Assembly (NCBI GenBank): GCA_016706685.1
Contig: JADJJE010000030.1
Coordinates: 3,552 to 67,551, forward strand
Reading direction: 5' to 3'
Origin: Sandaracinaceae bacterium
Lineage (GTDB): Bacteria > Myxococcota_A > Polyangia > Polyangiales > Houyiibacteriaceae
DNA: 64,000 nt
The notes beneath the pieces are model-generated. The model was not told the DNA's origin. It ran no database searches and saw only the letters and a program-made list of their open reading frames with translations. Positions 20,947 to 29,046 of the stretch are shown here, one piece after another. Every line of letters starts with the position of its first letter. The first letter of the stretch is position 1. The position numbers and the translations under genes are program-made.

Positions 20947-20975
20947 AAAAAAAACCCTCGCGGGGAGGCGAGGGT
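20947..20975 (-). terminator. attenuator terminator upstream of ilvB
   Basis: On the minus strand an 8-bp stem, ACCCTCGC with GCGAGGGT and a 6-nt loop, is followed directly by eight T (20954-20947). This is a classic intrinsic terminator, placed 46 nt before ilvB and after the leader peptide. Its 5' arm overlaps CCTCGCC, which is complementary to GGCGAGG at 21022-21016 in the leader, so an antiterminator can form instead. Confidence 0.88.
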
Positions 20976-20998
20976 CATCAGGGGCTAGCCGGGGGTCT

Positions 20999-21154
20999 TC
21001 AGGCTTCCTGGTGGTCCTCGCCGCGTCGGCTGCCAATTAGCAGCAGGCCGCGGAGGCCAATAACGACGCCGAGCCCTACTACGACCTCACCACGCACGCC
21101 AGCCACGCCAGAGGCGGTGGAGGCGGGACGCGCAGAGAAGGAGGGGGCGGACAT
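20999..21154 (-). CDS. ilvB leader peptide (branched-chain amino-acid attenuator)
   Basis: A 51-codon ORF from ATG 21154 to TGA 20999 ends in VVVGLGVVIGLRGLLLI followed by GSRRGEDHQEA. Twelve of those 17 residues are Val, Leu or Ile, as expected for a leader peptide that senses charged Val, Leu and Ile tRNAs. The sequence after the regulatory codons holds GGCGAGG, complementary to the terminator arm. The stop codon is 24 nt upstream of the terminator stem. A promoter at 21164-21192 would start the mRNA within a few bases of this ATG. Confidence 0.85.
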   Translation of the reverse strand: MSAPSFSARPASTASGVAGVRGEVVVGLGVVIGLRGLLLIGSRRGEDHQEA

Positions 21155-21163
21155 CTGTGGAGG

Positions 21164-21192
21164 ATTGTGGAGCGGGGCGGGGGGGGCGTCAA
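21164..21192 (-). promoter_or_regulatory. sigma-70-type promoter for the ilv-leu leader
   Basis: On the minus strand, TTGACG (21192-21187), a 17-nt spacer and CACAAT (21169-21164). Predicted initiation about 7 nt further on falls at about 21157, almost at the leader-peptide ATG, so the leader transcript would be nearly leaderless. Confidence 0.65.
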
Positions 21193-21456
21193 GGGAATGG
21201 CGTGGATTCCCGAGGACGTGCCTGTCTCCCTCAATCGCACGCCACATTCGTCGCGGACCGCAGCGCGCGCGATGCTCGCGGGCGTCGCTGGGGCTTGTCG
21301 TGGCCCTCTTGACCCACTCGCCGTGAGGGCTTGAGGCTCATCGCCCACACACGTGCCTACCCTCTTCATCTCGTGGCGAAGTGCACTTGGGGAGCACGAG
21401 CGTACACCAGCTGCCTCGGGCCTAGACCGCTTGGGTGCCTCTTGCGCCAGACCGAG
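21193..21456. other. intergenic, nothing recognised
   Basis: Between the ilv-leu promoter and the end of the TamB-like gene I see no convincing gene. The short frames here have arginine-rich, codon-shadow composition. No terminator with a T-run is visible. Confidence 0.5.
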
Positions 21457-22332
21457 TTACGAATGCGGCGGGCCGCAGCGCGGGACTCCCCGCAGGCTCA
21501 CCTGGCCGCTCTCCAGGGTGAGCGCGGAGAGGCGGTCCACCCAGCGCAGCGCGATGTTCATCAGCATCCTGTCGGCCGTGTAGGTGAAGCGGGGCTGGTC
21601 GCCGCCCAGACGGATGCGCAGCGCGACGACCCCGCGCGGGTGACAGACCCGCATGCGCATGTCGAAGATGGAGCCGGTGGCGCGCACGTCGGTGCCGCTG
21701 ATGCTCTCGTACCCCTCGGCGTAGAAGTTCCCGTACACGTCCGACAGGAGCACGTCGGTCGGCCGAACGCCCCGTTCGATCAGTGACAGATCGTGCGTCA
21801 CGCGCACGATGGCTTGCGACACGTGCACCGCCACCCCCGCGCCAGCCAGGATGCGCACTGCGGCGTCCTCGACCGTGATGTGGTCCAGCATCACCTTCAC
21901 GCCGTCGGTGCCCCCATCGGGATCGGGTGCGCTGAACGCATCCTCGATGCTCGTGGAGTTCTGCTCTCCCGTGTCGATCACCAGCTCGACACCGCGCGTG
22001 TGAGCCTCATCGAGGCGAATGGTCCCCGTGAGCAGCGCGCTCCACACGAAGTGCACCTCGGCCTCCTCGATGGAGAGCACGTTCACGCCGCGCGGGTCAT
22101 GGAACACCAATCCCCGCACGCGAGCCCTCGTGAAGGTGATGGCCTCCACCTCGTCGATGCGCATCCCCCCTGCGATTTCGCTCGTCACGATGGCCTCGAG
22201 CAAGCGGCCCGCGCGTCCGCGTCCCCAGGGTGTCTGGAGCAAGAGCAGGACGAGCAGCAAGAGGCCGAGCACCACGCCGAGGAACACCGCCGTCCGGCGC
22301 AACCACTTGCGCACGTTCGGGCTGGGTCTCAT
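21457..22332 (-). CDS. AsmA/TamB-like membrane-anchored protein
   Basis: A 291-aa protein with one N-terminal transmembrane helix (GVVLGLLLLVLLLLQTPWG) followed by a periplasmic region rich in beta strands. The segment after the helix, RAGRLLEAIVTSEIAGGMR, followed by ARVRGLVFHDPRGVNVLSIE, matches the start of TamB/AsmA-type proteins, which help lipid or outer-membrane protein transport. It is much shorter than real TamB (over 1,000 aa), so it is a related single-domain protein. Start 22332 has AAGG upstream. An ATG at 22359 is less likely. Confidence 0.6.
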   Translation of the reverse strand: MRPSPNVRKWLRRTAVFLGVVLGLLLLVLLLLQTPWGRGRAGRLLEAIVTSEIAGGMRIDEVEAITFTRARVRGLVFHDPRGVNVLSIEEAEVHFVWSALLTGTIRLDEAHTRGVELVIDTGEQNSTSIEDAFSAPDPDGGTDGVKVMLDHITVEDAAVRILAGAGVAVHVSQAIVRVTHDLSLIERGVRPTDVLLSDVYGNFYAEGYESISGTDVRATGSIFDMRMRVCHPRGVVALRIRLGGDQPRFTYTADRMLMNIALRWVDRLSALTLESGQVSLRGVPRCGPPHS

Positions 22333-22500
22333 GGGGCCTACCTTGCGACGAGACGTCACGCGCGGTCAATGACTGGCCACCCGGTGGATCAGAACTGCAA
22401 GCTGCAGGCGCTGACCACTCTCGACAACACGCCGCCCACCCGGAATGCCTGGAAGGCGAAATCAGTGACGCCGCGCGCGAGCGTCTGGCCTACTGCGCCC

Positions 22501-22914
22501 ATGAGCTATGACCTGATGGTGTTCGACCCGGCGCTGGCGCCGGTCGAGCGAGAGGCTTTCCTCGCGTGGTACAGGGCAGAGACGGAGTGGCGCGAGGGCC
22601 ACGGCTACGACGATCCGAGCGTGTCATCACCGGCTCTTCGCGCTTGGTTCCTCGACATGATCTCGTCGTTTCCGGCGATGAACGGTCCCTTTGCCCCGGA
22701 CGACATCGATGACGATGACACGAGGGTGACGGACTACAGTGTCGGCAAGAACGTGGTGTATGCATCGTTCGCTTGGTCGGTGGCTGACGAGGCGCGCGCG
22801 CAGATGGTCGCGCTTGCGGAGAAACACCGGGTTGGCTTCTTCGATGCGAGCGGAGATGAGCATGCGACGTGGCGGCCCCACGCCGATGGGACGTACCGGC
22901 GCGACCAAGGGTGA
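22501..22914 (+). CDS. small protein of the MSYDLMVF type, function unknown
   Basis: A 137-aa soluble, acidic protein beginning MSYDLMVFDPALAPVEREAF. I recall this N-terminal pattern from scattered bacterial hypothetical proteins, often encoded near interbacterial toxin genes, but I cannot assign a function. It contains an acidic patch, DDIDDDDTR. It ends 4 nt before the next gene and is probably co-transcribed with it. Confidence 0.65.
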   Translation: MSYDLMVFDPALAPVEREAFLAWYRAETEWREGHGYDDPSVSSPALRAWFLDMISSFPAMNGPFAPDDIDDDDTRVTDYSVGKNVVYASFAWSVADEARAQMVALAEKHRVGFFDASGDEHATWRPHADGTYRRDQG

Positions 22915-22918
22915 CGGG

Positions 22919-24091
22919 ATGAGGACTCCGACCCCATACCTGGTCGCGACGGGTGCCGTGCTCACCATGGTGAGCGTGCTCGGGTGCGGGTCGTCGGCGT
23001 CGACTGCAGCCACCGGACCTGCGGACGGTTCGCGCACTGAGCCGTCCGCAGCGGATACCGTCTGCCCACTGCCTCAGATGGACGAGCGCCGCTTCGCTCT
23101 CCACGGTGGGCCGACCACGTGCGACTCCTACGAGCTGCAGTGCAACCGGGAATGCATGCGGGGGGACGCGCGCCACTGCCACCTGCTGGGGTTGGGACAT
23201 CTGCTGCGCCCAATCAACCATGAGCTGGCCACCGAGCTGCTGCTGCGTGGCTGCCAGCTGGGGCTGCCGGAGAGCTGCGTCGAGTGGGTGCTGGCGGTGG
23301 GGCGCGCCTCCGACGTGGACCAGTGCCAGCGGCCCGTGATGGAGCGTGCGTGCGCGCTGGACGTGGCTCGCGGGTGCGCCGTTGCAGGGGCCTACGCCAC
23401 AGATGCCGGAGAACACGACGAGGCGCGTGATTTCGCCCTTCGTGCGTGCGCCCTGGGTGACTACGACACCTGCGCTCGGCTCGCAGAGACGACCGACGCG
23501 ACCACTCCCGACGGCATCGAGACCCTGCGCCGCTTGCTGTTCGCGGCGTGCTTTCGCGGGGAGCACCTTCGCTCGTGCGTGCGGCTGGCGGAGGCGCTCG
23601 AGGACGGCCCCTTCGCCACGGACACGGCCAACGAGGCGGGAGTGGCCTGGGAGCAGGCTTGCCGGTTGGACCGGCGCTACTGCTCGCGCGTGCCGCCTCC
23701 GCGCCCACCACCCGTGGGCACCGACGCGGGCTCTGCCTCGCTCTACGCGGAGCCGAGCGCTCCCGCCGGCGCCACCCCGACCGATACCAGCGAGCGCGGT
23801 GGGTCCCTCAGCGCGGATGTGATCCGGACCGTTGTTCGTGCCAACCAGCGCCACGTGCAGGCCTGCTACGAGACCGCACTCGCACGCTGGTCCGAAATGC
23901 GCGGCACCGTGACGGTGCGCTTCATCATCCAACCCGACGGCACGGTCTCGACGGCCACCGTGGTCAGCGACACCGTCGGCGATGCCGGACTCCGCGCGTG
24001 CATCACCGCGTCGGTCGCGACGTGGCGGTTCCCAGCCCCTGCGGGCGGGATGGTGAGTGTCACGTACCCCTTCACGCTCGAGTCCACGTGA
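22919..24091 (+). CDS. cysteine-rich lipoprotein with AgmX/TonB-C-like C-terminus
   Basis: A 390-aa lipoprotein (lipobox SVLGC). Residues 45-230 contain regularly spaced cysteines in Sel1/Hcp-like helical repeats (CxxxxxxxCxxLG, CALGDYDTCARLAE). After a proline-rich linker, the C-terminal 95 residues (RANQRHVQACYETAL, MRGTVTVRFIIQPDGTV, ACITASVATWRFPAP) form the TonB-C-like domain common in myxobacterial AgmX/PglI-type proteins. It is probably periplasmic and linked to envelope or motility complexes. That role is inferred from the family only. Confidence 0.7.
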   Translation: MRTPTPYLVATGAVLTMVSVLGCGSSASTAATGPADGSRTEPSAADTVCPLPQMDERRFALHGGPTTCDSYELQCNRECMRGDARHCHLLGLGHLLRPINHELATELLLRGCQLGLPESCVEWVLAVGRASDVDQCQRPVMERACALDVARGCAVAGAYATDAGEHDEARDFALRACALGDYDTCARLAETTDATTPDGIETLRRLLFAACFRGEHLRSCVRLAEALEDGPFATDTANEAGVAWEQACRLDRRYCSRVPPPRPPPVGTDAGSASLYAEPSAPAGATPTDTSERGGSLSADVIRTVVRANQRHVQACYETALARWSEMRGTVTVRFIIQPDGTVSTATVVSDTVGDAGLRACITASVATWRFPAPAGGMVSVTYPFTLEST

Positions 24092-24288
24092 CCCGTCGGG
24101 CGAGTGATGTGTCGGAGCATGTCGGCCAACGCGCTGCGCGATCGCGGGATTCCCCACAGTGGCCTTCGAGCGTCCGTGGGACACCCTCCGCTCCATCTGC
24201 GTTTATCGCATCTCCTGCGTTGCAAGGCAGGTGAGTCCATTTGCGCAGGGACGGGTCACCGCGTCGTCCAGGCCCGTCGCCACGACGA

Positions 24289-25113
24289 TCAGCGGGCGCT
24301 ACCATCTCCCTTCCACGGCTCGCCAGGCAGTCGCGCAACGATGGCTGCGTGAACCTGCGACCACGCGTCGCGTGGGTCGTACGCCAGACCAGTGCGCAGC
24401 AGCGGGGGGACGTCTGCCAAGAACGTCGGGTCGCTCACCTTGGCCGCCATGTTGGCCTCGAACTGCGCTCGCGTGACCGGCGTGCCGCCGTGCTCCATGT
24501 ATCGGTCGAACGCATAGAGCAGGGCCGCCGAGTCGAACTCCTCATGCTCGAGGGCGAGCGACAGGTCGAAGAGGTCCCGCCCCTTCTTCCGCTGATAGAG
24601 GGCGCGGAGCTTGGTGCCGAGCAGCTCCGGAAGCCGGTACGTCGACAACAGCGCGTTGCCATTGAACCAAGGGTTCTCGACCATGAACGAGCGAGACACA
24701 AAGCCGTGGACGGCGAAGTGCTCCCGTGTGTTGATCTCTACCTTCAACCGCATCTGGACCACGGGCGTGAAGGTGGTGTCGAAGCGGTAGTGGAGTGCGA
24801 ACCGTCCGTGACCGGCTTTCCATCTTGGCGCGCCGAGCCACGGGTCGAGCGCTGCGCGGATCTCATCCACCAGTGGACCGATGGGCCCAGCCGTCCGCTG
24901 CACGAGGTCGATGTCTTCGGAGTAGCGACCGGGTGGACTGAAGAAGAGCTTGTGGAGGGCCGTGCCACCGCGGAACGCCAGGCCATCTGCGATGAGCGGA
25001 CGACCGAAGAGCTCCGCGATGGCGCGCGACAGGACCAAGTCCTGCTCGACCTGCGCGTTGTCACCCCAGGGTGCCGCTTGGCGCCATGCGGTGATGCTTG
25101 CGCGTGGGATCAC
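24289..25113 (-). CDS. abiEii: AbiEii-type nucleotidyltransferase toxin
   Basis: This 274-aa protein is the toxin of a type IV toxin-antitoxin/abortive infection pair. The nucleotidyltransferase core is visible as LAFRGGTALHKLFFSPPGR followed by YSEDIDLV, which holds the metal-binding aspartates. The family motif TKLRALYQRKKGRDLFDL follows. AbiEii homologues block growth, in a studied case by adding nucleotides to tRNA. It overlaps the antitoxin gene by four bases (ATGA), so expression is coupled. Length is typical and the gene looks intact. Confidence 0.9.
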   Translation of the reverse strand: MIPRASITAWRQAAPWGDNAQVEQDLVLSRAIAELFGRPLIADGLAFRGGTALHKLFFSPPGRYSEDIDLVQRTAGPIGPLVDEIRAALDPWLGAPRWKAGHGRFALHYRFDTTFTPVVQMRLKVEINTREHFAVHGFVSRSFMVENPWFNGNALLSTYRLPELLGTKLRALYQRKKGRDLFDLSLALEHEEFDSAALLYAFDRYMEHGGTPVTRAQFEANMAAKVSDPTFLADVPPLLRTGLAYDPRDAWSQVHAAIVARLPGEPWKGDGSAR

Positions 25114-25904
25114 TGGTCGCCCTCCACGTCATCGTTGACCAGTACGCGCCAGCGCGGGTCGAGTGGCGCGTCACTCGCGTCGCGCGCGGAGCTGAGACGC
25201 GTCGGCTGGAGGCGCTTGCCCGCGAGCATTGTCCAGAGGGCGTCCGCCAGCTCGGGTTGCTCGACCCTCTCGAGCAGCCACCCCAGACGCTGCACGTCGC
25301 TCTGCGCGACACGGTGAGCACCCTCGACCAGCGCGCGAGCGTCCAGTTTCTCCGCCAGCTCGGAGAGCACGGTGGCCACGTTGCTCCAGTATCCGGACGC
25401 CTCGGGAAAGCGCACCAGGTCGAAGGCGGTGGTCTCCGGCGTGGCGACGGTCATGGTCCCGGTCTCGGTCTGCAGTGTCTGGGTCGCGGCGCCCTCGAAG
25501 CGGCTGCTGACGTGGAACTCGACGCGCACGCGCCCCACCTCGATGGCGCGCTCGGTGCCATCCACCATCACCTGGAAGGCCATGGGCTGTTGGTGCCCGG
25601 CGCCATGGAGGGCGGCCGCGCTCAGCAGGGCAACGTAGTAGCGCCGGCCCTGGTGCCGCATGAGGTCATCGATGAACCACGTGGCTGGTGGCGAGCCCAC
25701 GGAGCGATACTCGCGTGGCACCACCACGAAGAAGTCCCGGCGCGGGCTGACGATGGACCCTCGTCGCTTGAGCCGGTGGAGCGTCATCTTGATGGCCGCG
25801 TCGGAGGCATTGGTCACGGCCCCAGCATCGGCTCGCGTGAAGAAGTATTTCCCCTCTTCCGGGCGCGCCTCGATCCAATCGTGCAGGGTCCTGGGGCGGG
25901 TCAT
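25110..25904 (-). CDS. abiEi: AbiEi antitoxin/transcriptional repressor
   Basis: This 264-aa protein pairs with AbiEii. An N-terminal winged-helix region (AIKMTLHRLKRRGSIVSPRR then DFFVVVPREY) is followed by the antitoxin domain with YYVALLSAAALHGAGHQQP, typical of AbiEi_4-type proteins. Studied AbiEi proteins bind inverted repeats upstream of their own operon and repress it. A 37-bp palindrome sits 11 bp upstream of this start. AAAGG about 9 nt before the ATG is the ribosome binding site. Confidence 0.88.
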   Translation of the reverse strand: MTRPRTLHDWIEARPEEGKYFFTRADAGAVTNASDAAIKMTLHRLKRRGSIVSPRRDFFVVVPREYRSVGSPPATWFIDDLMRHQGRRYYVALLSAAALHGAGHQQPMAFQVMVDGTERAIEVGRVRVEFHVSSRFEGAATQTLQTETGTMTVATPETTAFDLVRFPEASGYWSNVATVLSELAEKLDARALVEGAHRVAQSDVQRLGWLLERVEQPELADALWTMLAGKRLQPTRLSSARDASDAPLDPRWRVLVNDDVEGDQ

Positions 25905-25914
25905 TGCTGAACCT

Positions 25915-25951
25915 TTTGCGTAAAGTAACGTTATGCGTAACTTTACGCAAA
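25915..25951. promoter_or_regulatory. palindromic operator of the abiE operon
   Basis: Perfect 12-bp arms, TTTGCGTAAAGT (25915-25926) and ACTTTACGCAAA (25940-25951), flank a 13-nt spacer containing a further TGCGTA. The segment is AT-rich against a very GC-rich background and ends 11 bp before the abiEi ATG. It probably binds AbiEi for autoregulation. Confidence 0.75.
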
Positions 25952-26032
25952 CGCCTCAGCAATAGCCTGGTCGGCGCGCCGGCCCGGCCCTAGCTCCTCT
26001 GTGGACCAAGGGACTCGTTCGAGAGGACGGCC

Positions 26033-26971
26033 GTGAGCTTGGACGACGCGCTGTACGTGCTGAGCATCACCGCGGTGCTGGCGCTCCTGGATGGGACCTT
26101 CGCGGTGTTCGGGGCGGCGCTCTCACTGCGCGTCCTGCGGGGCCTGGACGTGGTGTTCGCGCTGCCGGCGCTGGGGCTTCTCGGGCTGGGCTGGTTGGTG
26201 TGGGGGCCGCACGAGCTCCTCGCCGTGCTGCCGCTGAAGCGCGTGGAGATCACGGCCGAGGCGCGAGACGGTCAGTGGCACTTCGTGCACATGCACACCG
26301 GGGCGCAGGAGACCGATGCGTTGACGGTGCCGCACGACATCCCCGTGCACCTCACCGTTCGGTCGGAGACCGAGCGGCGCCAGCTGTACATCCCAACACT
26401 CCGGGTACGGGTGGAGGTGGATCCGGGAGAGACCGAGAGCGTGTGGTTTCGTGCAGCCGCGCCCACACGCGAGGACGCCGCGTATGTGGTGTACGACCGA
26501 TACCGTCCTCGGTACCCCGAGTACGAGCGGGAGCCGTTCACCGTACGCGTGGTGAGCCTCGACGACTTCTGGGCGTACCAGGAGCCGTGCTCCTTGCCCT
26601 TCCCCTGGGACCAATGTGGCGAGCGCTTCGGGGACAACGAGCTCGCGTGCTGGGGCGAGCGCCTCTCGCAGGAGATGGGCTGCATGGGCTGCCACGCCGT
26701 CGACGGCCCGTCAGTCGGCCCGCCGCTCCGCGGAATGTGGGGCAGCACCACCACGCTGACCGATGGGAGGACGCCGGTGGTGGACGACCAGTACTTCAGG
26801 CGAGCCCTGCTCCGACCCCAAGCCGACATCGCCGCGGGCTTCGATGGAGCCGACATGCCGGCCTACCACCCAACCCCCGATCGGATCCTCGCGCTTCGTG
26901 CGTATCTCATGTGGCTCACGGACCCGAACGCTCCCGTGCTCAAGGAGCGCAATCTCCGGGACCCTGGCTAG
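26033..26971 (+). CDS. cytochrome-c-oxidase-subunit-II-like protein with fused cytochrome c, lacking CuA
   Basis: A 312-aa protein starting at GTG 26033 behind AGAGGA. Two N-terminal transmembrane helices and a beta domain follow the layout of oxidase subunit II (VHLTVRSETERRQLYIPTLR, then VRVEVDPGETESVWFRA). The CuA ligands expected there (His, Cys-x3-Cys, His, Met) are absent. A C-terminal class I cytochrome c has heme site CMGCH at 217-221 and a likely axial Met at about 275 (DMPAYHP). It may donate or accept electrons without CuA. No subunit I gene is nearby. Confidence 0.7.
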   Translation: MSLDDALYVLSITAVLALLDGTFAVFGAALSLRVLRGLDVVFALPALGLLGLGWLVWGPHELLAVLPLKRVEITAEARDGQWHFVHMHTGAQETDALTVPHDIPVHLTVRSETERRQLYIPTLRVRVEVDPGETESVWFRAAAPTREDAAYVVYDRYRPRYPEYEREPFTVRVVSLDDFWAYQEPCSLPFPWDQCGERFGDNELACWGERLSQEMGCMGCHAVDGPSVGPPLRGMWGSTTTLTDGRTPVVDDQYFRRALLRPQADIAAGFDGADMPAYHPTPDRILALRAYLMWLTDPNAPVLKERNLRDPG

Positions 26972-26975
26972 GGGT

Positions 26976-26981
26976 TACACT
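26976..26981 (+). promoter_or_regulatory. -10-like TACACT, 6 nt before start codon
   Basis: TACACT lies 6 nt before the ATG at 26988 with no ribosome binding site between. It suggests separate, leaderless transcription of the exported protein. Confidence 0.4.
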
Positions 26982-26987
26982 CACCCC

Positions 26988-28202
26988 ATGCGCGCACCTG
27001 CTCCCGGCTCCATCTTCGTCCTGGCGCTGGTCGGGGCTCTCGCGGTTCCCGTCACGCACGCGCAGACCACGCCCGCCCAGCCGCTGGCGATGCTCGAGCC
27101 AGACCAGGTCCACCTCGGCGGGAGCAACTGCACGGCGAGCGTGCCGCGTGAGCTCGGTCGGTCGTCGGTGCGGAACCTCCGTTTGCGTGTCGCGTCGCAG
27201 CCCGGCCCGAGGCCCAGCACGCTCGCGGTGTGGTCGAGCGGTGAGCACACCGTCGCGAGCCGCCGGATCGACCGCGAGCTCGGCGCGCTGAACACCGTGG
27301 CGCTCGATCAGGGCCTCAACGTCCAGGTGCTCGCGCCCGTGAACGGAGGGCGCTTCCTGGTGCTCAGTGTGGGCGCGCTCTGCAGCGGGGGACGGACCCG
27401 CGGGTACTCGTGCGTTCGTGCGATTGGGCTCGACGCTGACGGGATGCCGACCGGGGCGGCCCACGCGCCCGAGCCATCCACACAGCAGTTCGATGTGGTG
27501 AGCTCCGCGACGCTTCGCGGGGTGGACGGCGCGCCGTCTGGGGTGGCGGTCGCGACCGTGTCGCGGTGGGGTGGCGCGAGCATCGATCTGTTCCGCCTCG
27601 ACCCGGGGGGGCGCGTGATGGTGGAGGAGCACCCGATTCGAACCCAAGGCCCGAGCGACTATCCGATCGAGCTGCTGACGGCAGACGGAGAGCAGGTCGT
27701 GGCGCTCGGTTCCCAGGACGGGCCGGCGACCGACGAGGAAGGCGTGGCGCTCCGCCGTTCGTTCGTGCTCGCGCTCGGGCAGCGTCGTCACGTGATCACT
27801 CGAACGGCGCCCGCGAGCGCCCGCCTGAGCTGGGCGCGTGCCCGCGGAGCCGACCTCGACTTGTTCTACACGATGCCCCGAGGCGACGTGCGTTGGCTGC
27901 GGGTGTCGGGCGGCGACGGCAGCTTCCTCGACGGCACACCGACCACCCTCGCTCCCACCGCGGAGCTGCCGGCGACGCCAGTGTTCCCGGCGCTGGCGGT
28001 GACGCGCGGATCGCTCACCCTGACACGCACGGACCTCCGTGGCGCTGCCGTCGGGCAGCCGCTGGTGATGGCACGCGTGGCTGGCCGTGCCATCACGAGC
28101 TGGTCGTGGGACGGGTCGGCGCTGCACGTCGTCTGGGGAGCGCGGGTGGGCCGAGAGTGGGTGATCTCCGAGTCGAGCGTGACGTGCTCAGCGGCTCTCT
28201 GA
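26988..28202 (+). CDS. exported protein of unknown function
   Basis: A 404-aa protein with an N-terminal signal peptide (VLALVGALAVPVTHAQ, cleavage after AHA-like HAQ). The mature part is beta-rich with repeated W/G/R-containing strands (GGRFLVLSVGALCSGG, GVAVATVSRWGGASIDLFRL, VRWLRVSGGDGSFLDG), suggesting a beta-propeller. Four to five cysteines may form disulfides. I recognise no family. It begins 16 bp after the cytochrome gene in the same direction, so a periplasmic partner role is possible but unproven. Confidence 0.6.
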   Translation: MRAPAPGSIFVLALVGALAVPVTHAQTTPAQPLAMLEPDQVHLGGSNCTASVPRELGRSSVRNLRLRVASQPGPRPSTLAVWSSGEHTVASRRIDRELGALNTVALDQGLNVQVLAPVNGGRFLVLSVGALCSGGRTRGYSCVRAIGLDADGMPTGAAHAPEPSTQQFDVVSSATLRGVDGAPSGVAVATVSRWGGASIDLFRLDPGGRVMVEEHPIRTQGPSDYPIELLTADGEQVVALGSQDGPATDEEGVALRRSFVLALGQRRHVITRTAPASARLSWARARGADLDLFYTMPRGDVRWLRVSGGDGSFLDGTPTTLAPTAELPATPVFPALAVTRGSLTLTRTDLRGAAVGQPLVMARVAGRAITSWSWDGSALHVVWGARVGREWVISESSVTCSAAL

Positions 28203-28228
28203 GCCGTGATCGGCCCACCCAGCCAGCG

Positions 28229-28929
28229 TCACTTGCGCTTGCGCAGCCACCCAGCCACCTCGACGATGCCTTGCGCCTCTCGCTCGCCCCACGCTGCGCG
28301 GTCGTCGGGGAGCTTGGTCCATGCTTCGCACAGCGCCATCCAGCGCGGGTCCGCCGCGAACCAGCCGCGGGTCGCTCCCAGTGCGCGCGGCCGTCGTCGT
28401 GGATGTCGCGCATCAGCACGTGCAGCGAGTCGTAGACGAAGCCTGCTGCGCGCGGCGACGGCGGGGTGAAGCGAGGGGACAGCACCGCGTGGGCCTCCCC
28501 CGGGTCCCGGGTGAAGACAGCCTGGAGCGCGAGCACGCGCTCGTTGCCGGTGGCTTCGTCGAGGCGCGCGGCCAGCGCCTCTAGACCACGGGCTTCGCTG
28601 CGCGCGAGGAGCGCGAGGCCCGCGCGCTGGCGGACTTCGTGCTGGGGCGCCTCCCGCCATGCGCGAAGCAGCAGGTCGTGGCCGTGCGAGACCTTGCCCA
28701 GCAGCGACAGCAGGTCCTCCACCAGCATGCGCGGACGAGGCTCGAGTGGCTCCGTGAGGGCACCCGAGCGCTCGATGGCTGCGATCGCGGCGCTCGCGAG
28801 GGAGACGTCACCGCGGAGCTGTGCCCACGCCGTGCGAACCTCGGGACCGCTCCCGTGCGCCGCGGCGAGGCGGGCGAGGCCAGCGTCGGAGGCGTCCAGG
28901 AGGAGGGCGTGCAGCGTGGTCAGGGGCAT
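28229..28929 (-). CDS. hypothetical helical-repeat protein, one-base frameshift
   Basis: The start ATG 28929 has a strong AAGGAG. The first 185 codons give an alanine/leucine-rich alpha-helical protein resembling HEAT-like repeats (GLARLAAAHGSGPEVRTAW, AIERSGALTEPLEPR, RAGLALLARSEARGLEALAA). Near 28371-28378 the frame is lost after DDGRAHWE. The other frame continues sensibly as ATRGWFAADPRWMALCEAW and ends at 28229 in GWLRKRK. Adding one base gives 233 aa. Function unknown. It is either an indel artefact or a recent mutation. Confidence 0.6.
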
Positions 28930-29010
28930 GGAACTCCTTGTAGCAATGTGCCCTCGTGTTCTGAGCGAGCGCACGCGGAAGCATGGTGGCTGCCAGGATG
29001 ACGCCATGAC

Positions 29011-29040
29011 TTGCGGTCAGGCAGCATCACACACTAGGTT
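29011..29040 (+). promoter_or_regulatory. putative promoter of the GST gene, leaderless
   Basis: TTGCGG (29011-29016), an 18-nt spacer and TAGGTT (29035-29040). The hexamer ends 6 nt before the ATG at 29047 and no ribosome binding site is present. Confidence 0.45.
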
Positions 29041-29046
29041 GGCCAC

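Noticed and set aside
27633..27650. GATTCGAACCC-like sequence resembling a tRNA T-arm
   Set aside because: It lies within the coding frame at 26988-28202, and I find no acceptor stem, anticodon arm or CCA around it.
28229..28660. A separate small gene in the second frame
   Set aside because: Only its last 50 codons look coding, and they continue the preceding frame after a one-base shift. There is no start site of its own.
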